Shown: positions 8,195 through 17,394, counted from the first letter of the stretch. The stretch is DNA of 64,000 nt from Streptomyces clavifer (GCA_014651175.1 BMWJ01000009.1:186001-250000); one strand, 5' to 3'. A program made the numbers and translations. Notes: a model not told the origin generated them from the letters alone.

Positions 8195-9387
8195 GCACGA
8201 CGACCGCACCCCTCGCCGGCCTCCGGGTCCTGGACCTCGCCACCCTGTTCGCCGGACCGCTCGCGGCCACCATGCTCGGCGACTTCGGCGCCGAGGTCAT
8301 CAAGGTCGAGCATCCGCGCAGGCCCGACCCCTCGCGCGGGCACGGTCCCGCGAAGGACGGGATCGGCCTGTGGTGGAAGCTGCTCGGCCGCAACAAGCGC
8401 AACCTGACCCTCGACCTGTCCAGCACCGGCGGCCGGGACGTGCTGCTGCGGCTCGCCGCGGACACCGATGTGATCATCGAGAACTTCCGGCCCGGGACGC
8501 TCGAACGCTGGGGCGTGGGCTGGGAGGAGCTCCGTGCCGTCAACCCCCGGCTGGTGCTGGCCCGGGTCACGGGCTTCGGCCAGTCCGGCCCGTACGCGCA
8601 CCGGCCCGGCTTCGGCACGCTCGCCGAGGCGATGAGCGGCTTCGCCGCCGTCACCGGGGAACCGGACGGCCCGCCGACCCTGCCGCCGTTCGGGCTGGCC
8701 GACTCGATCGCGGCGATCACCACGGCGTACGCGGTGATGACGGCCCTGGCCGGGCGCGACCTCACCGGACAGGGACAGGTGGTCGACATGGCGATCATCG
8801 AGCCGATCCTGACCGTGCTGGGGCCGCAGCCGCTCTGGTACGACCAGCTCGGCTACGTGCAGCCGCGCACCGGCAACCGCTCCCGCAACAACGCCCCGCG
8901 CAACACCTACCGGACCTCCGACGGTCACTGGGTGGCCGTCTCGACCTCGGCCCAGTCGGTCGCCGAGCGCGTCATGCGCCTGGTGGGACGCCCGGACCTG
9001 ATCGACGAGCCGTGGTTCGCCGCCGGGACCACGCGCGCCGAGCACGCCGACGAACTCGACGAGGCCGTGGGGTACTGGATCGCCCGGCGCACCCGGGAGG
9101 AGGCGCTCTCCGCGTTCGAGAAGGCGGAGGCGGCCATCGCGCCGATCCACGACGTGCGGGACGTGATGGAGGATCCCCAGTACCGCGCGCTGGGCACGAT
9201 CACCGAGGTCGACGACCCCGAGCTGGGCCCGCTGCGGATGCAGAACGTACTGTTCCGGCTCTCGGGGACACCTGGGTCGGTCCGCTGGGCCGGCCGGCCG
9301 CACGGCGCGGACACGGACGAGATCCTGGCCGGACTCGGTCTGTCGGCACCGAAGATCGCGGCGCTGCGGGCCGAGGGGGCGCTGTGA
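8191..9387 (+). CDS. CaiB/BaiF family CoA-transferase (class III)
   Basis: A 398-aa class-III CoA-transferase, which moves CoA between carboxylic acids through an aspartyl-CoA mixed anhydride. Typical blocks are the N-terminal LAGLRVLDLATLFAGPLAATMLGDFGAEVIKVEHP-type segment, ENFRPGTLERWG, and FGLADSIAAITTAYAVMTAL with the catalytic Asp. NNAPRNTYRTSDGHWVAVS is a later family block. It overlaps the kinase gene by ATGA and the lyase gene by GTGA. Together with the CitE-like protein it suggests activation and cleavage of a small carboxylic acid, but the acid is unknown. Confidence 0.87.
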   Translation: MSTTTAPLAGLRVLDLATLFAGPLAATMLGDFGAEVIKVEHPRRPDPSRGHGPAKDGIGLWWKLLGRNKRNLTLDLSSTGGRDVLLRLAADTDVIIENFRPGTLERWGVGWEELRAVNPRLVLARVTGFGQSGPYAHRPGFGTLAEAMSGFAAVTGEPDGPPTLPPFGLADSIAAITTAYAVMTALAGRDLTGQGQVVDMAIIEPILTVLGPQPLWYDQLGYVQPRTGNRSRNNAPRNTYRTSDGHWVAVSTSAQSVAERVMRLVGRPDLIDEPWFAAGTTRAEHADELDEAVGYWIARRTREEALSAFEKAEAAIAPIHDVRDVMEDPQYRALGTITEVDDPELGPLRMQNVLFRLSGTPGSVRWAGRPHGADTDEILAGLGLSAPKIAALRAEGAL

Positions 9388-10205
9388 GCGCCCCGGGGGT
9401 GGCACTGACCTGGCTGTACGTCCCCGGGGACCGGCCCGCGGTGGTCCGCAAGGCGCTCGGCTCGGGGGCGGACGTGGTGATCGTGGACCTGGAGGACGCG
9501 GTCGCCCCGGAGCGCAAGGAGTACGCACGGGCGGCGACCCTGGAGCTCCTGACGGATCCGGTCACGGCCGGCCAGACGGCGGTGCGGGTCCATGTCCGGG
9601 TCCACGGCGAGGACGACGTGAAGGCCCTGAAAGAGCTGCCGGGACTGTCCGGGATACGCCTTCCCAAGATCACCCATGCGGCCTCCGTACACCATGTCGC
9701 GGCGCTGGCACCGGGGGTTCCGCTGTATCCGCTGCTGGAGTCGGCACTGGCGATCGAGCACGCCTACTCGATCGCCGGTGCCCATCACGAGGTGCGGGGC
9801 ATCGCGCTGGGCGAGACCGACCTGCGCGCGGATCTGGGCGTACGGGACGACGCCGGGCTCGACTGGTCGCGCAGCCGTGTCGTCGTCGCCGCCAGGGCGG
9901 CCGGGCTCGACCCGCCCGTGATGTCGGTGTTCCCCGACATCCGGGACCTGTCCGGGCTGCGGTCGTCGTGTGCGCACGGACGGAGGCTGGGGCTGCTCGG
10001 CCGGGCGGCGATCCACCCCCGCCAGCTGCCGGTGATCGAGCGGGCGTTCCGGCCGACGGCACAGGAGGTCGAGGCGGCGGAGCAGATCATGGAGGCGTCG
10101 ATGACGGAGGCGGGCGCACAGGCACTCCCCGACGGCAGGTTCGTCGACGCGGCAGTGGTGGCGACCGCACGGCGCACCCTGACCCTGGCGGGCCGCCCGG
10201 CGTGA
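9384..10205 (+). CDS. CitE-like lyase/thioesterase (HpcH/HpaI aldolase family)
   Basis: A 273-aa TIM-barrel protein of the HpcH/HpaI aldolase / citrate lyase beta family. It carries LYVPGDRPAVVRKAL, VIVDLEDAVAPERKEYAR with the Mg2+-binding acidic residues, IRLPKI, and IALGETDLRADLG. Stand-alone members cleave or hydrolyse malyl-CoA, citramalyl-CoA or related esters. Here it follows a CoA-transferase, a common pairing. Start GTG 9384 overlaps the upstream stop. It is the last gene of the operon; a strong hairpin follows at 10412-10445 after about 200 bases of GC-rich spacer without a recognisable gene. Confidence 0.85.
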   Translation: MSAPGVALTWLYVPGDRPAVVRKALGSGADVVIVDLEDAVAPERKEYARAATLELLTDPVTAGQTAVRVHVRVHGEDDVKALKELPGLSGIRLPKITHAASVHHVAALAPGVPLYPLLESALAIEHAYSIAGAHHEVRGIALGETDLRADLGVRDDAGLDWSRSRVVVAARAAGLDPPVMSVFPDIRDLSGLRSSCAHGRRLGLLGRAAIHPRQLPVIERAFRPTAQEVEAAEQIMEASMTEAGAQALPDGRFVDAAVVATARRTLTLAGRPA

Positions 10206-10411
10206 GCCCGCAAGCGGGTCCTCCGGAGTGGGTCCCGCACGTGAGCGCACCCACCGGCGCGGGTCCGGCCCTCCGGGGCGGACCCGCCGTGTGCCGGAAG
10301 CGCCCGCAGGTGGGGCCCCGGCCCGGGCGGGCCCGGCCACGGCACACGCGTGAGCGGGCCGCCCGGCGTGAGCCGCACGTGAAGGGGCCGGCCCCCGGTC
10401 ACCGCACGCGA

Positions 10412-10445
10412 AGGGGCCGCCGGACCTCTCGGTCCGACGGCCCCT
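10412..10445. terminator. Bidirectional hairpin between the citE-like gene and lgt
   Basis: The arms aggggccgccggacc (10412-10426) and ggtccgacggcccct (10431-10445) are complementary except at one base, with loop tctc. It lies 15 bases from the lgt stop codon and downstream of the converging seven-gene operon, so it can end transcripts from both sides. No T-tract, as is usual in Streptomyces. Confidence 0.75.
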
Positions 10446-10460
10446 GTCCGTTCGGGTGCG

Positions 10461-11441
10461 TCAGCTCTTGTCGGCCTTCTGCGGGGACCCGTCGCCCTCC
10501 GGCGCCTTCGCCTCCGCATCGGTGTCCCGCACTTCGGCGTCCGGTGCGTCGGTGTCCTCCGCGGGGGCCGCCCCGGTGCCGTCCTCGCGTGCCTCGCCGT
10601 CCGCCTCGCCGGTCCCGGCGGGTTCGGCGGCGGCGGGCTCGACGATCTCCTCGCGGCCGGGGCGCATCCTGGCCGAGACCACGATGTACGTCACCGCCAG
10701 CACGAAGACGATGATCGCCGTCCAGACGTTGAGCCGCAGGCCCAGCACGTGGTGCGCCTCGTCGACGCGCAGGTACTCGATCCACGCGCGGCCCGCGCAG
10801 TACGCCGCGACGTACAGCGCGAACGCCCGGCCGTGTCCGAGCTTGAAGCGGCGGTCCGCCCAGACGACCAGCAGTGCGACGCCGAGGCACCACAGCGACT
10901 CGTACAGGAACGTCGGGTGGTAGGTGCCCGCCACCCGGTTCGCGCCCTCGCTGATCTCCACCGCCCACGGCAGATCCGTCGGCTTGCCGTAGAGCTCCTG
11001 GTTGAACCAGTTGCCCCAGCGGCCGATCGCCTGGGCGATGGCGATGCCGGGTGCCAGGGCGTCGGCCCAGGCGGGCAGCGGGATCCCGCGACGGCGGCAG
11101 CCGATCCAGGCACCGACCGCGCCGAGCGCGATCGCGCCCCAGATACCGAGGCCGCCTTCCCAGATCTTGAAGGCGTCGACCCAGTTCTCACCGTCGCTGA
11201 AGTACAGCTGGTAGTCGGTGACGACGTGGTAGAGCCTGCCGCCGACGAGGCCGAAGGGCACGGCCCAGACGGCGATGTCGGCGACGGTGCCGGCTCTGCC
11301 GCCCCTGGCGATCCAGCGCTTGTTGCCGAACCAGACGGCGACGAAGACACCGATGATGATGCAGAACGCGTAGCCGCGGAGCGGGATCGGGCCGAGCTCG
11401 ATCACGCCGGTCGACGGGCTGGGAATGAAGGCAAGGTTCAT
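10461..11441 (-). CDS. lgt: Prolipoprotein diacylglyceryl transferase
   Basis: A 326-aa integral membrane enzyme that transfers diacylglycerol from phosphatidylglycerol to the lipobox Cys of prolipoproteins, the first step of lipoprotein maturation. It shows seven hydrophobic segments and the Lgt signature GRWGNWFNQELYG, plus HPTFLYESLWCL. The last 60 or so residues form an acidic Ala/Glu/Asp/Pro-rich tail absent from shorter bacterial Lgt proteins but common in actinobacteria. ATG 11441 is chosen because MNLAFIPSPSTG is the family start. It follows a dsbA-like gene after a 73-base gap. lspA, the next enzyme of the pathway, is near 57.6 kb. Confidence 0.95.
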   Translation of the reverse strand: MNLAFIPSPSTGVIELGPIPLRGYAFCIIIGVFVAVWFGNKRWIARGGRAGTVADIAVWAVPFGLVGGRLYHVVTDYQLYFSDGENWVDAFKIWEGGLGIWGAIALGAVGAWIGCRRRGIPLPAWADALAPGIAIAQAIGRWGNWFNQELYGKPTDLPWAVEISEGANRVAGTYHPTFLYESLWCLGVALLVVWADRRFKLGHGRAFALYVAAYCAGRAWIEYLRVDEAHHVLGLRLNVWTAIIVFVLAVTYIVVSARMRPGREEIVEPAAAEPAGTGEADGEAREDGTGAAPAEDTDAPDAEVRDTDAEAKAPEGDGSPQKADKS

Positions 11442-11514
11442 GACGGGGTCGACGCTACCCTGCCGGACGGGACGAGCGGCAAGCCGTCGGACAACTTCTG
11501 GGTAACGAGGCGGC

Positions 11515-12336
11515 TCATGGGGAGGGTGTAGCCCCTGCCGTGGCCGGTTTTCTGCCCTTGTTGGCCTCGGCCACCCACTTCTTGAGATGCGCGACGGAGA
11601 TCTCCTCGTCCCCCTTCTTCGGGAAGATCGACTCACCGTTGAGCAGGGCGGTCGGCGTCCCCTGGAAGCCGCCCTCCCCGAAGGCGGTGTTGGATTTCTC
11701 GACCCAGCTGTCGTAGGTGCCGTCCTCCACGCAGTTGCGGAAGGCCGGCGTGTCCAGACCGTCCACCGATCCCGCCAGCTCGATCAGCCTGCTGTTGTCG
11801 GCGAAGGAGTCGTCCGACTCTGCGGGCTGATTGCGGTAGAGCACGTCGTGGTAGGCGGCGAACTCTCCGGCGTCCTGGGCGCAGGCCGCCGCGTTGGCCG
11901 CCCGCAGGGATCCGCTGCCGCCGAGATTGCCGTCGATGATCGTGGCCAGGTGGTAGTCCACCTTGATCTGCCCGCTGTCCGCCAGCTCCGCGATCGTGTC
12001 GCGGAAGGCGTCCTCGAACTGGGCGCAGACCGGGCAGCGGAAGTCCTCCCAGACCGTGAGCGTGGACGGTGCGTCGTCCGCCCCCACCTGGAGGGTGAGG
12101 CCGTCCTTGCCGGTCGCGCCGGACGGGGTGGCCACGGGGCCCGCCTGGCTGTCGTGGTCGTCCTTGCCCGCGTTGGCGGCGATCAGGCCGACGACGGCGG
12201 CCAGCGCCAGCACCCCCACCACGGCGGTCGCGACGATCAGCGTGCGCCTGCGGCGCTCGCGCGCCCGGTCCAGCTCGCGCTGCTGTTCGAGCCGGTCGCG
12301 CGCGGCTCTCTTTCGCTCATCGCTCTTGTCGCTCAC
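11515..12336 (-). CDS. Membrane-anchored DsbA-like thioredoxin-fold protein
   Basis: A 273-aa protein with a charged cytoplasmic N-terminus (Arg/Glu-rich, about 30 residues), one membrane segment (about 32-54) and an extracytoplasmic thioredoxin-fold domain. The redox site is WEDFRCPVC with Cys101 and Cys104, and FQGTPT near the C-terminus supplies the cis-proline loop. It probably forms, isomerises or reduces disulfides in exported proteins. The start GTG 12336 is only about 15 bases past a perfect hairpin that follows trpA, so it may be expressed by read-through or from its own signal. A second protein of the same design is at 49890-50705. Confidence 0.87.
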   Translation of the reverse strand: MSDKSDERKRAARDRLEQQRELDRARERRRRTLIVATAVVGVLALAAVVGLIAANAGKDDHDSQAGPVATPSGATGKDGLTLQVGADDAPSTLTVWEDFRCPVCAQFEDAFRDTIAELADSGQIKVDYHLATIIDGNLGGSGSLRAANAAACAQDAGEFAAYHDVLYRNQPAESDDSFADNSRLIELAGSVDGLDTPAFRNCVEDGTYDSWVEKSNTAFGEGGFQGTPTALLNGESIFPKKGDEEISVAHLKKWVAEANKGRKPATAGATPSP

Positions 12337-12350
12337 ACCGCGCAAACGAA

Positions 12351-12378
12351 CCGGGGAGGCGCGTCAGCGCCTCCCCGG
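12351..12378 (-). terminator. Hairpin after trpA
   Basis: A perfect 12-bp inverted repeat, ccggggaggcgc and gcgcctccccgg, around the loop gtca. Reading leftward from trpA the stem is followed by ttcgtttg, mildly T-rich. It probably ends most trp transcripts 34 bases after the trpA stop and insulates the dsbA-like gene. Confidence 0.75.
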
Positions 12379-12411
12379 ACCGAGGTCCACCCGTACGGAT
12401 GACGACCGGGG

Positions 12412-13224
12412 TCAGCGCTTTCGAACGCCCTCGGCGAGTGCGCCGGCCAGCTCGCGGACGGCGAGGAGGCCGGCGGCCTCGTCCGGGGCGTCCAGCATCC
12501 GCTTGACGAAGGCCGAGCCGACGATCACGCCGTCGGCGAAGGCCGCGACCTGCCGCGCGTGCTCGGGCGTGGACACGCCGATGCCGACACAGACCGGCAG
12601 GTCCGTGGTGGCGCGGGTGCGCCGCACCAGTTCCTGGGCCTGCTCGCCGACCGACTCACGGGTACCGGTGACGCCCATGAGGGAGGAGGCGTAGACGAAG
12701 CCGGAGCCGGCCGCCGTGATGGCGGCGAGGCGTGCGTCCCGGCTGCTCGGCGCGACGACGAAGACGGTGGCGAGTGAGTGCTTCTCGGCGTGCTCGCGCC
12801 ACAGTGCGGACTCCTGGACCGGCAGGTCGGGCAGGATGCACCCGGCGCCGCCCGCCTCGGCGAGCTCGGCGGTGAAGCGTTCCACGCCGTAGCGGTCGAT
12901 CGGGTTCCAGTACGTCATGACGAGGACCGGGACGCCTGTGGCCGCGTGCGCCTCCCGGACCGTGCGCATGATGTCGGCGATCCTGACGCCGCCGCGCAGC
13001 GCGATGTCGTCGGCGGTCTGGATGACCGGCCCGTCGAGCACCGGGTCGCTGTGCGGGAGGCCCACCTCGACGATGTCGGCGCCGCCGGCGACGACCGCCT
13101 TGACCGCCTCGATGCCGCCGTCGACCGTCGGGAAGCCACCGGGCAGGTAGGCGATGAGCGCGGCCCGGTCCTCCGCGGCCGCCCTCGCCAGTGCCGATTC
13201 GAGAAGCTCTCGGTTGCCGCTCAC
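12412..13224 (-). CDS. trpA: Tryptophan synthase alpha subunit
   Basis: A 270-aa TIM-barrel subunit that splits indole-3-glycerol phosphate into indole and glyceraldehyde 3-phosphate and passes indole to TrpB. The active-site strand reads [17 protein letters not shown], containing the catalytic Glu and Asp. [14 protein letters not shown] and [14 protein letters not shown] bind the phosphate. Full family length. GTG 13224 overlaps the trpB stop (GTGA), so the two subunits of the complex are translationally coupled. Confidence 0.96.
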   Translation of the reverse strand: MSGNRELLESALARAAAEDRAALIAYLPGGFPTVDGGIEAVKAVVAGGADIVEVGLPHSDPVLDGPVIQTADDIALRGGVRIADIMRTVREAHAATGVPVLVMTYWNPIDRYGVERFTAELAEAGGAGCILPDLPVQESALWREHAEKHSLATVFVVAPSSRDARLAAITAAGSGFVYASSLMGVTGTRESVGEQAQELVRRTRATTDLPVCVGIGVSTPEHARQVAAFADGVIVGSAFVKRMLDAPDEAAGLLAVRELAGALAEGVRKR

Positions 13225-14501
13225 CTGGTGACCTCTTCCTCTCCGTCGGCCACATCGGCCTCGACGACCCCGTCGGCGCCGTCGTACAGCCCGAAGTACC
13301 GCGCTGCCGTGTCCATGTCCTTGTCACCGCGGCCGGACAGGTTGATCAGGATCAGCCCGTCCCCGCCCAGTTCCCGCCCGACCTCCAGGGCTCCGGCCAG
13401 CGCGTGCGCGCTCTCGATGGCCGGGATGATCCCCTCGGTGCGGGAGAGGAGGCGCAGCGCCTGCATGGCGGCGTCGTCGGTGACCGCACGGTACTCGCCG
13501 CGGCCGATGTCCTTGAGGTAGGCGTGCTCCGGGCCGATGCCCGGGTAGTCGAGGCCCGCCGAGATGGAGTACGGCTCGGTGATCTGGCCCTCGTCGTCCT
13601 GGAGGACGTACGAGCGTGAGCCGTGCAGGATTCCGGGCTCCCCCGCGGTGAGGGTCGCCGCGTGCTCGCCGGTCTCCACACCGTGTCCGGCGGGTTCGCA
13701 GCCGATCAGCCGGACGCCGGCGTCCGGGATGAAGGCGTGGAAGAGGCCGATGGCGTTGGAGCCGCCGCCGACGCAGGCGATCGCGGCGTCCGGCAGCCGG
13801 CCGGTCCGCTCCAGGATCTGGCGGCGGGCCTCGACGCCGATGACACGGTGGAAGTCGCGGACCATCGCCGGGAACGGGTGCGGCCCGGCGACCGTGCCGA
13901 AGAGGTAGTGCGTGCGGTCCACGTTGGCGACCCAGTCGCGGAACGCCTCGTTGATCGCGTCCTTGAGCGTCCTGGAACCGGACTTCACGGCGATGACCTC
14001 GGCCCCGAGCATCCGCATCCGCGCCACGTTCAGCGCCTGGCGTTCGGTGTCGATCTCACCCATGTAGATGGTGCATTCGAGCCCGAAGAGGGCGCAGGCG
14101 GTCGCCGTGGCGACGCCGTGCTGGCCGGCTCCGGTCTCCGCGATGATGCGGGTCTTGCCCATGCGCCTGGTGAGCAGGGCCTGGCCGAGCACATTGTTGA
14201 TCTTGTGGGAGCCGGTGTGGTTCAGGTCCTCGCGCTTGAGGAAGACACGGGCCCCTCCGGCGTGCTCGGCGAAGCGCGTGACCTCGGTCAGCGCACTGGG
14301 CCGGCCGGTGTAGTCGACCATGAGCGCGTTGAGCTCGGCGGCGAAGGCCGGGTCCGCCTTGGCCTTGTCGTACTCGACGGCCACCTCGTCCACGGCGGCG
14401 ACCAGCGCCTCCGGGATGAACTTGCCGCCGTACGCGCCGAAGTACCCCTCGGCGCTGGGGATCAGACCCTCGGGGTCCGGGATGAAGAAGTCGGACGACA
14501 T
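13221..14501 (-). CDS. trpB: Tryptophan synthase beta subunit
   Basis: A 426-aa PLP enzyme that joins indole and serine to form tryptophan. HTGSHKINN carries the PLP lysine; GGGSNAIG binds the cofactor phosphate; [12 protein letters not shown] and [12 protein letters not shown] are family blocks. It is a TrpB1-type subunit that pairs with the adjacent TrpA. ATG 14501 is preceded by gaggagc. A spacer of 136 bases separates it from trpM, with a small hairpin ccccgc/gcgggg at 14603-14620 that might affect trpBA expression. Confidence 0.96.
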   Translation of the reverse strand: MSSDFFIPDPEGLIPSAEGYFGAYGGKFIPEALVAAVDEVAVEYDKAKADPAFAAELNALMVDYTGRPSALTEVTRFAEHAGGARVFLKREDLNHTGSHKINNVLGQALLTRRMGKTRIIAETGAGQHGVATATACALFGLECTIYMGEIDTERQALNVARMRMLGAEVIAVKSGSRTLKDAINEAFRDWVANVDRTHYLFGTVAGPHPFPAMVRDFHRVIGVEARRQILERTGRLPDAAIACVGGGSNAIGLFHAFIPDAGVRLIGCEPAGHGVETGEHAATLTAGEPGILHGSRSYVLQDDEGQITEPYSISAGLDYPGIGPEHAYLKDIGRGEYRAVTDDAAMQALRLLSRTEGIIPAIESAHALAGALEVGRELGGDGLILINLSGRGDKDMDTAARYFGLYDGADGVVEADVADGEEEVTR

Positions 14502-14637
14502 GCGACGTGCTCCTCGAATCGCAACGGGTGGTGTCACCGTATGCGCCGTGGGCGGAGCGCCGCGCCGGCCGGTGGACGGTCGGTGCGGTGGGGCGTGCGG
14601 ATCCCCGCGGTACGGCGGGGACGACGGCCGGGGCTCG

Positions 14638-14850
14638 CTACGGCGCGGACCCCGTGCGCCATCGCATGCCGTTGACCTGTCCGGGCTCGTCACCGATCAC
14701 GTACCGCACGCGCCGGCCGTGGACGCGCCGGGCGGGGGCGCGGCATCCGCGGGGGCGGCAGCCGCGCGCCAGCGGCGCGTGCGGGTCCCGGGCGCTCGCC
14801 CCGGCGGGGCGCAGGCCCGGCCGGATGCGGGGTGCGGGACGGACGGGCAC
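14638..14850 (-). CDS. trpM: TrpM-type tryptophan biosynthesis modulator, about 70 aa
   Basis: A small, very basic reading frame between trpC and trpB, the position of the Streptomyces gene known as trpM or trpX. The likely start is GTG 14850, overlapping the end of trpC in another frame. The product has a Pro/Arg-rich first half and a core with [16 protein letters not shown] and [18 protein letters not shown], matching my memory of TrpM. TrpM is reported to modulate tryptophan production and development in S. coelicolor. No membrane segment; the mechanism is unknown. The exact start is uncertain because the upstream sequence is Pro-rich and gives no clear ribosome site. Confidence 0.75.
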   Translation of the reverse strand: MPVRPAPRIRPGLRPAGASARDPHAPLARGCRPRGCRAPARRVHGRRVRYVIGDEPGQVNGMRWRTGSAP

Positions 14851-14858
14851 GGGTGCGG

Positions 14859-15668
14859 TCAGCCCCGTCCGTGCCGGAGCGCCGGGTGGGTGCCGGCGGC
14901 GACCAGGTCGGCGACGGCGGCCCGCGGGTCGCGGCCGGTGACGAGGGACTCGCCGACCAGCACCGCGTCGGCGCCCGCGTTGGCGTAGGCGATGAGGTCG
15001 TGCGGGCCGCGGACACCGGACTCGGCGACCTTGACGATGTGGTCGGGGATCTCGGGGGCGACGCGTTCGAAGGTGGAACGGTCGACCTTGAGGTCCTTCA
15101 GGTTGCGCGCGTTGACACCGATGATCTTCGCTCCGGCGTCCACGGCACGCTCCGCCTCCTCCTCGTCGTGCGCCTCGACGAGCGGCGTCAGGCCGATCGA
15201 CTCGGCGCGCTCGATCAGCGAGACCAGCGCCTCCTGGTCGAGGGCGGCGACGATCAGCAGGGCGAGGTCGGCGCCGTACGCCCGTGCCTCCCACAGCTGG
15301 TACGAGGTGACGATGAAGTCCTTGCGCAGGATCGGGATGTCGACCTTGGCGCGGACGGCCTCCAGATCGGCGAGCGAACCGCCGAAGCGGCGCTCCTCGG
15401 TGAGGACCGAGATGACGGACGCTCCGCCGGCCTCGTAGTCCGCGGCGAGCGCGGCCGGGTCGGCGATGGCGGCCAGGGCGCCCTTGGAGGGGCTGGAGCG
15501 CTTCACCTCGCAGATGACGGTCACGCCCTCGCCGCGCAGGGCGGCGACTCCGTCCTTGGCCCGGGGAGCGCGCGCGGCGCGTTCCTTGAGCTCGTCGAGG
15601 CTGACACGCGTCTGCCGCTCCGCGAGGTCGGCGCGAACGCCTTCGATGATCTCGTCGAGCACACTCAC
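14859..15668 (-). CDS. trpC: Indole-3-glycerol phosphate synthase
   Basis: A 269-aa TIM barrel converting carboxyphenylamino-deoxyribulose phosphate to indole-3-glycerol phosphate. Recognised by [13 protein letters not shown] (catalytic Lys), [37 protein letters not shown] and VAESGV. It is monofunctional: no fused phosphoribosylanthranilate isomerase (TrpF). That step is presumably done by priA at 30332-31057. GTG 15668 follows ggaaggggg. A gap of 115 bases separates it from the upstream membrane-protein gene and could hold an internal promoter. Confidence 0.96.
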   Translation of the reverse strand: MSVLDEIIEGVRADLAERQTRVSLDELKERAARAPRAKDGVAALRGEGVTVICEVKRSSPSKGALAAIADPAALAADYEAGGASVISVLTEERRFGGSLADLEAVRAKVDIPILRKDFIVTSYQLWEARAYGADLALLIVAALDQEALVSLIERAESIGLTPLVEAHDEEEAERAVDAGAKIIGVNARNLKDLKVDRSTFERVAPEIPDHIVKVAESGVRGPHDLIAYANAGADAVLVGESLVTGRDPRAAVADLVAAGTHPALRHGRG

Positions 15669-15783
15669 GCGAGCGGCCCCCTTCCGGAACGGTGATGAGG
15701 GAACAGGATCAGCCGTTCCGATGGTATCCGCAGGAGGCCGCGGGGCCCGCATCCGGTGACGTGCCGTCCCACTACCTGGGCGG

Positions 15784-16302
15784 TCACGGCGCCAGCCCTG
15801 ACCCGAACGGCAGATTCCGGACGACCGTGAAGACCAGCAGTACGGCGCCCAGGCCCCACAGGTAGGCGGGCGCGAGGCCGATGCGCAGGGGCTGTCCCCG
15901 GCCGGCGCGGACCATCCAGAGCAGCCACACCGCGGCGAAGGCGACGTAGCCGAGGACCGCCGGGGCGTTGGAGCCCAGCGCCGCGACGAGGTCGCCGTGG
16001 GCGAAGGCGTGCGCGCTGCGCAGCCCTCCGCAGCCGGGGCAGAGCAGTCCGGTGAACCGGAGCATGGGGCAGACCGGGTAGTGGCCGGGTTCGTTGGGGT
16101 CGACGGTGGCCACGTAGCCGAAGGCCGCGACGACGGCCGCCATGGCCCCGACGGGCGGGGCGAGCCGCCGCAGCCGGGAGAGGGGGACGGGCGCCGTGGG
16201 GACCACGGGTCCGTGTCCGGGCGCGGGTGCCGGGGCGTCCCCACCGGGCTCTGCCGCTGAGGGGGCCGGGCCCGGGTCGGCGGGTGATGCTGAAGCGTCC
16301 AC
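15784..16302 (-). CDS. DUF2752 membrane protein
   Basis: A 172-aa protein: a Pro/Ala-rich N-terminal 50 residues, then three to four hydrophobic segments. The motif [23 protein letters not shown] (about 90-112), with paired cysteines, is the DUF2752 signature. Its function is unknown. Sits between the HGxxPAAW gene and trpC in the trp cluster. GTG 16302 is preferred because it lies near the start of the conserved layout; an in-frame GTG at 16380 would add 26 residues and nearly abut the upstream gene. Confidence 0.8.
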   Translation of the reverse strand: MDASASPADPGPAPSAAEPGGDAPAPAPGHGPVVPTAPVPLSRLRRLAPPVGAMAAVVAAFGYVATVDPNEPGHYPVCPMLRFTGLLCPGCGGLRSAHAFAHGDLVAALGSNAPAVLGYVAFAAVWLLWMVRAGRGQPLRIGLAPAYLWGLGAVLLVFTVVRNLPFGSGLAP

Positions 16303-16381
16303 CCGCCGATTGTCCCCGCTGACGCGGGAAGGCGCAGCCCGGTCCGGGCCGCGCCTCGCGTCGTGTCCCTGCACCGGCACG

Positions 16382-16633
16382 TCAGGAGGAGATCTGCGCC
16401 TGTCCGGCGCGGGCCCTGGCCGCGGCCATCTCGGCCGACTCCTTCGGCATGCCGAGGCCGGCGATCTTCATGGCGAGACCGACGGCCCCGCCGAGGAGGG
16501 TGACGACGATTCCGGCCCAGAAGCCGAGCGGGTTCGCCGCGACCATGAAGACGCCTGCGATGCAGAAGCCGATGAAGCAGATGATGACACCGGTCCAGGC
16601 GGCCGGGGTGTGTCCGTGGCTGCTGCCCGCCAT
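16382..16633 (-). CDS. HGxxPAAW family small membrane protein
   Basis: An 83-aa protein with the N-terminal motif HGHTPAAW that names the family, two hydrophobic segments (about 13-33 and 36-58) and a short Ala/Arg-rich tail. The family occurs in actinobacteria next to tryptophan genes, as here. The function is unknown; proximity suggests a membrane role connected with tryptophan or its precursors, which is inference. ATG 16633 has a clear gaggagc site. Confidence 0.87.
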   Translation of the reverse strand: MAGSSHGHTPAAWTGVIICFIGFCIAGVFMVAANPLGFWAGIVVTLLGGAVGLAMKIAGLGMPKESAEMAAARARAGQAQISS

Positions 16634-16728
16634 GAGTTGCTCCTCGTTGGTGTTGCGCTGAAGGTATCGCTGTTCAGAAAGCTCGGTGCCATTGTCCCGT
16701 ACGTGCCGTGGGACCCGAGCCCGGGGGG

Positions 16729-17388
16729 TCATGCCTCGCGCGTCGGATCCTCGCCGCGGTCCAGGGCCTTCCACAGGTCCTCGGGCCGGCCGGGGTCCGG
16801 TGCGGTGCGGGGGGCCCGGCGGGGCCGGGGTGCGCCCTCGCGGTCGTACCGTCCCGACATGGCGGGCCAGCGGCTGCCGTAGCGCAGGGCGAGCAGCCCC
16901 GCGAGCAGGATCAGCAGTCCGCCGACGGCCGTGACGTACGGCCACGCGGTGTGGCTGAGGGCCTCGATGCCGGCCGAGGCGTCGCCGGTGGTCTGCGCCG
17001 CCTTCTCGTCGAGCGCCTCGCTGTCCGACGCTCCGGCGTAGGCGCTCAGCCCGGCGCCGAGGCCGCTGAGGGCCAGCAGCCCGGCGACGACCACGCGTCC
17101 GCCGCGGCGGACGGCGAAGACGGCGACGAGGGCGGCGAGGCCTACGACGGCCAGGGCCGCCGGGAGGCCGGTGACGTCCTGGCCGTCCGCGCTCAGCGGC
17201 AGCGTGCCGCCGCCGACGGCGGCCCTGCCCTCCGCCCAGGTCTGCCCGGACGCGAGGAGTACGACGGTGGCGCCGGCGGCCCCGAGGAGCAGGCCGGCGC
17301 CGAGGCTGCGGCGGCTTCCTGCGCTGTCGGGCGCGGAGGCGGCTCGGGCACGGGGCTGGGGTACGGGTACGGCGCTCACGTACTCCAC
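16729..17388 (-). CDS. Trp-region conserved membrane protein (TIGR02234 type)
   Basis: A 219-aa protein with four hydrophobic segments (about 28-47, 75-93, 97-117, 148-168) and GQTWAEG in the first extracytoplasmic loop, followed by a charged cytoplasmic tail rich in Arg and Pro. It fits the membrane-protein family found beside actinobacterial trpE. The function is unknown. The GTG at 17388 is 7 bases from the trpE stop; a second in-frame GTG at 17379 is equally possible. Close spacing implies co-transcription with trpE. Confidence 0.82.
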   Translation of the reverse strand: MEYVSAVPVPQPRARAASAPDSAGSRRSLGAGLLLGAAGATVVLLASGQTWAEGRAAVGGGTLPLSADGQDVTGLPAALAVVGLAALVAVFAVRRGGRVVVAGLLALSGLGAGLSAYAGASDSEALDEKAAQTTGDASAGIEALSHTAWPYVTAVGGLLILLAGLLALRYGSRWPAMSGRYDREGAPRPRRAPRTAPDPGRPEDLWKALDRGEDPTREA

Positions 17389-17394
17389 TATCCC

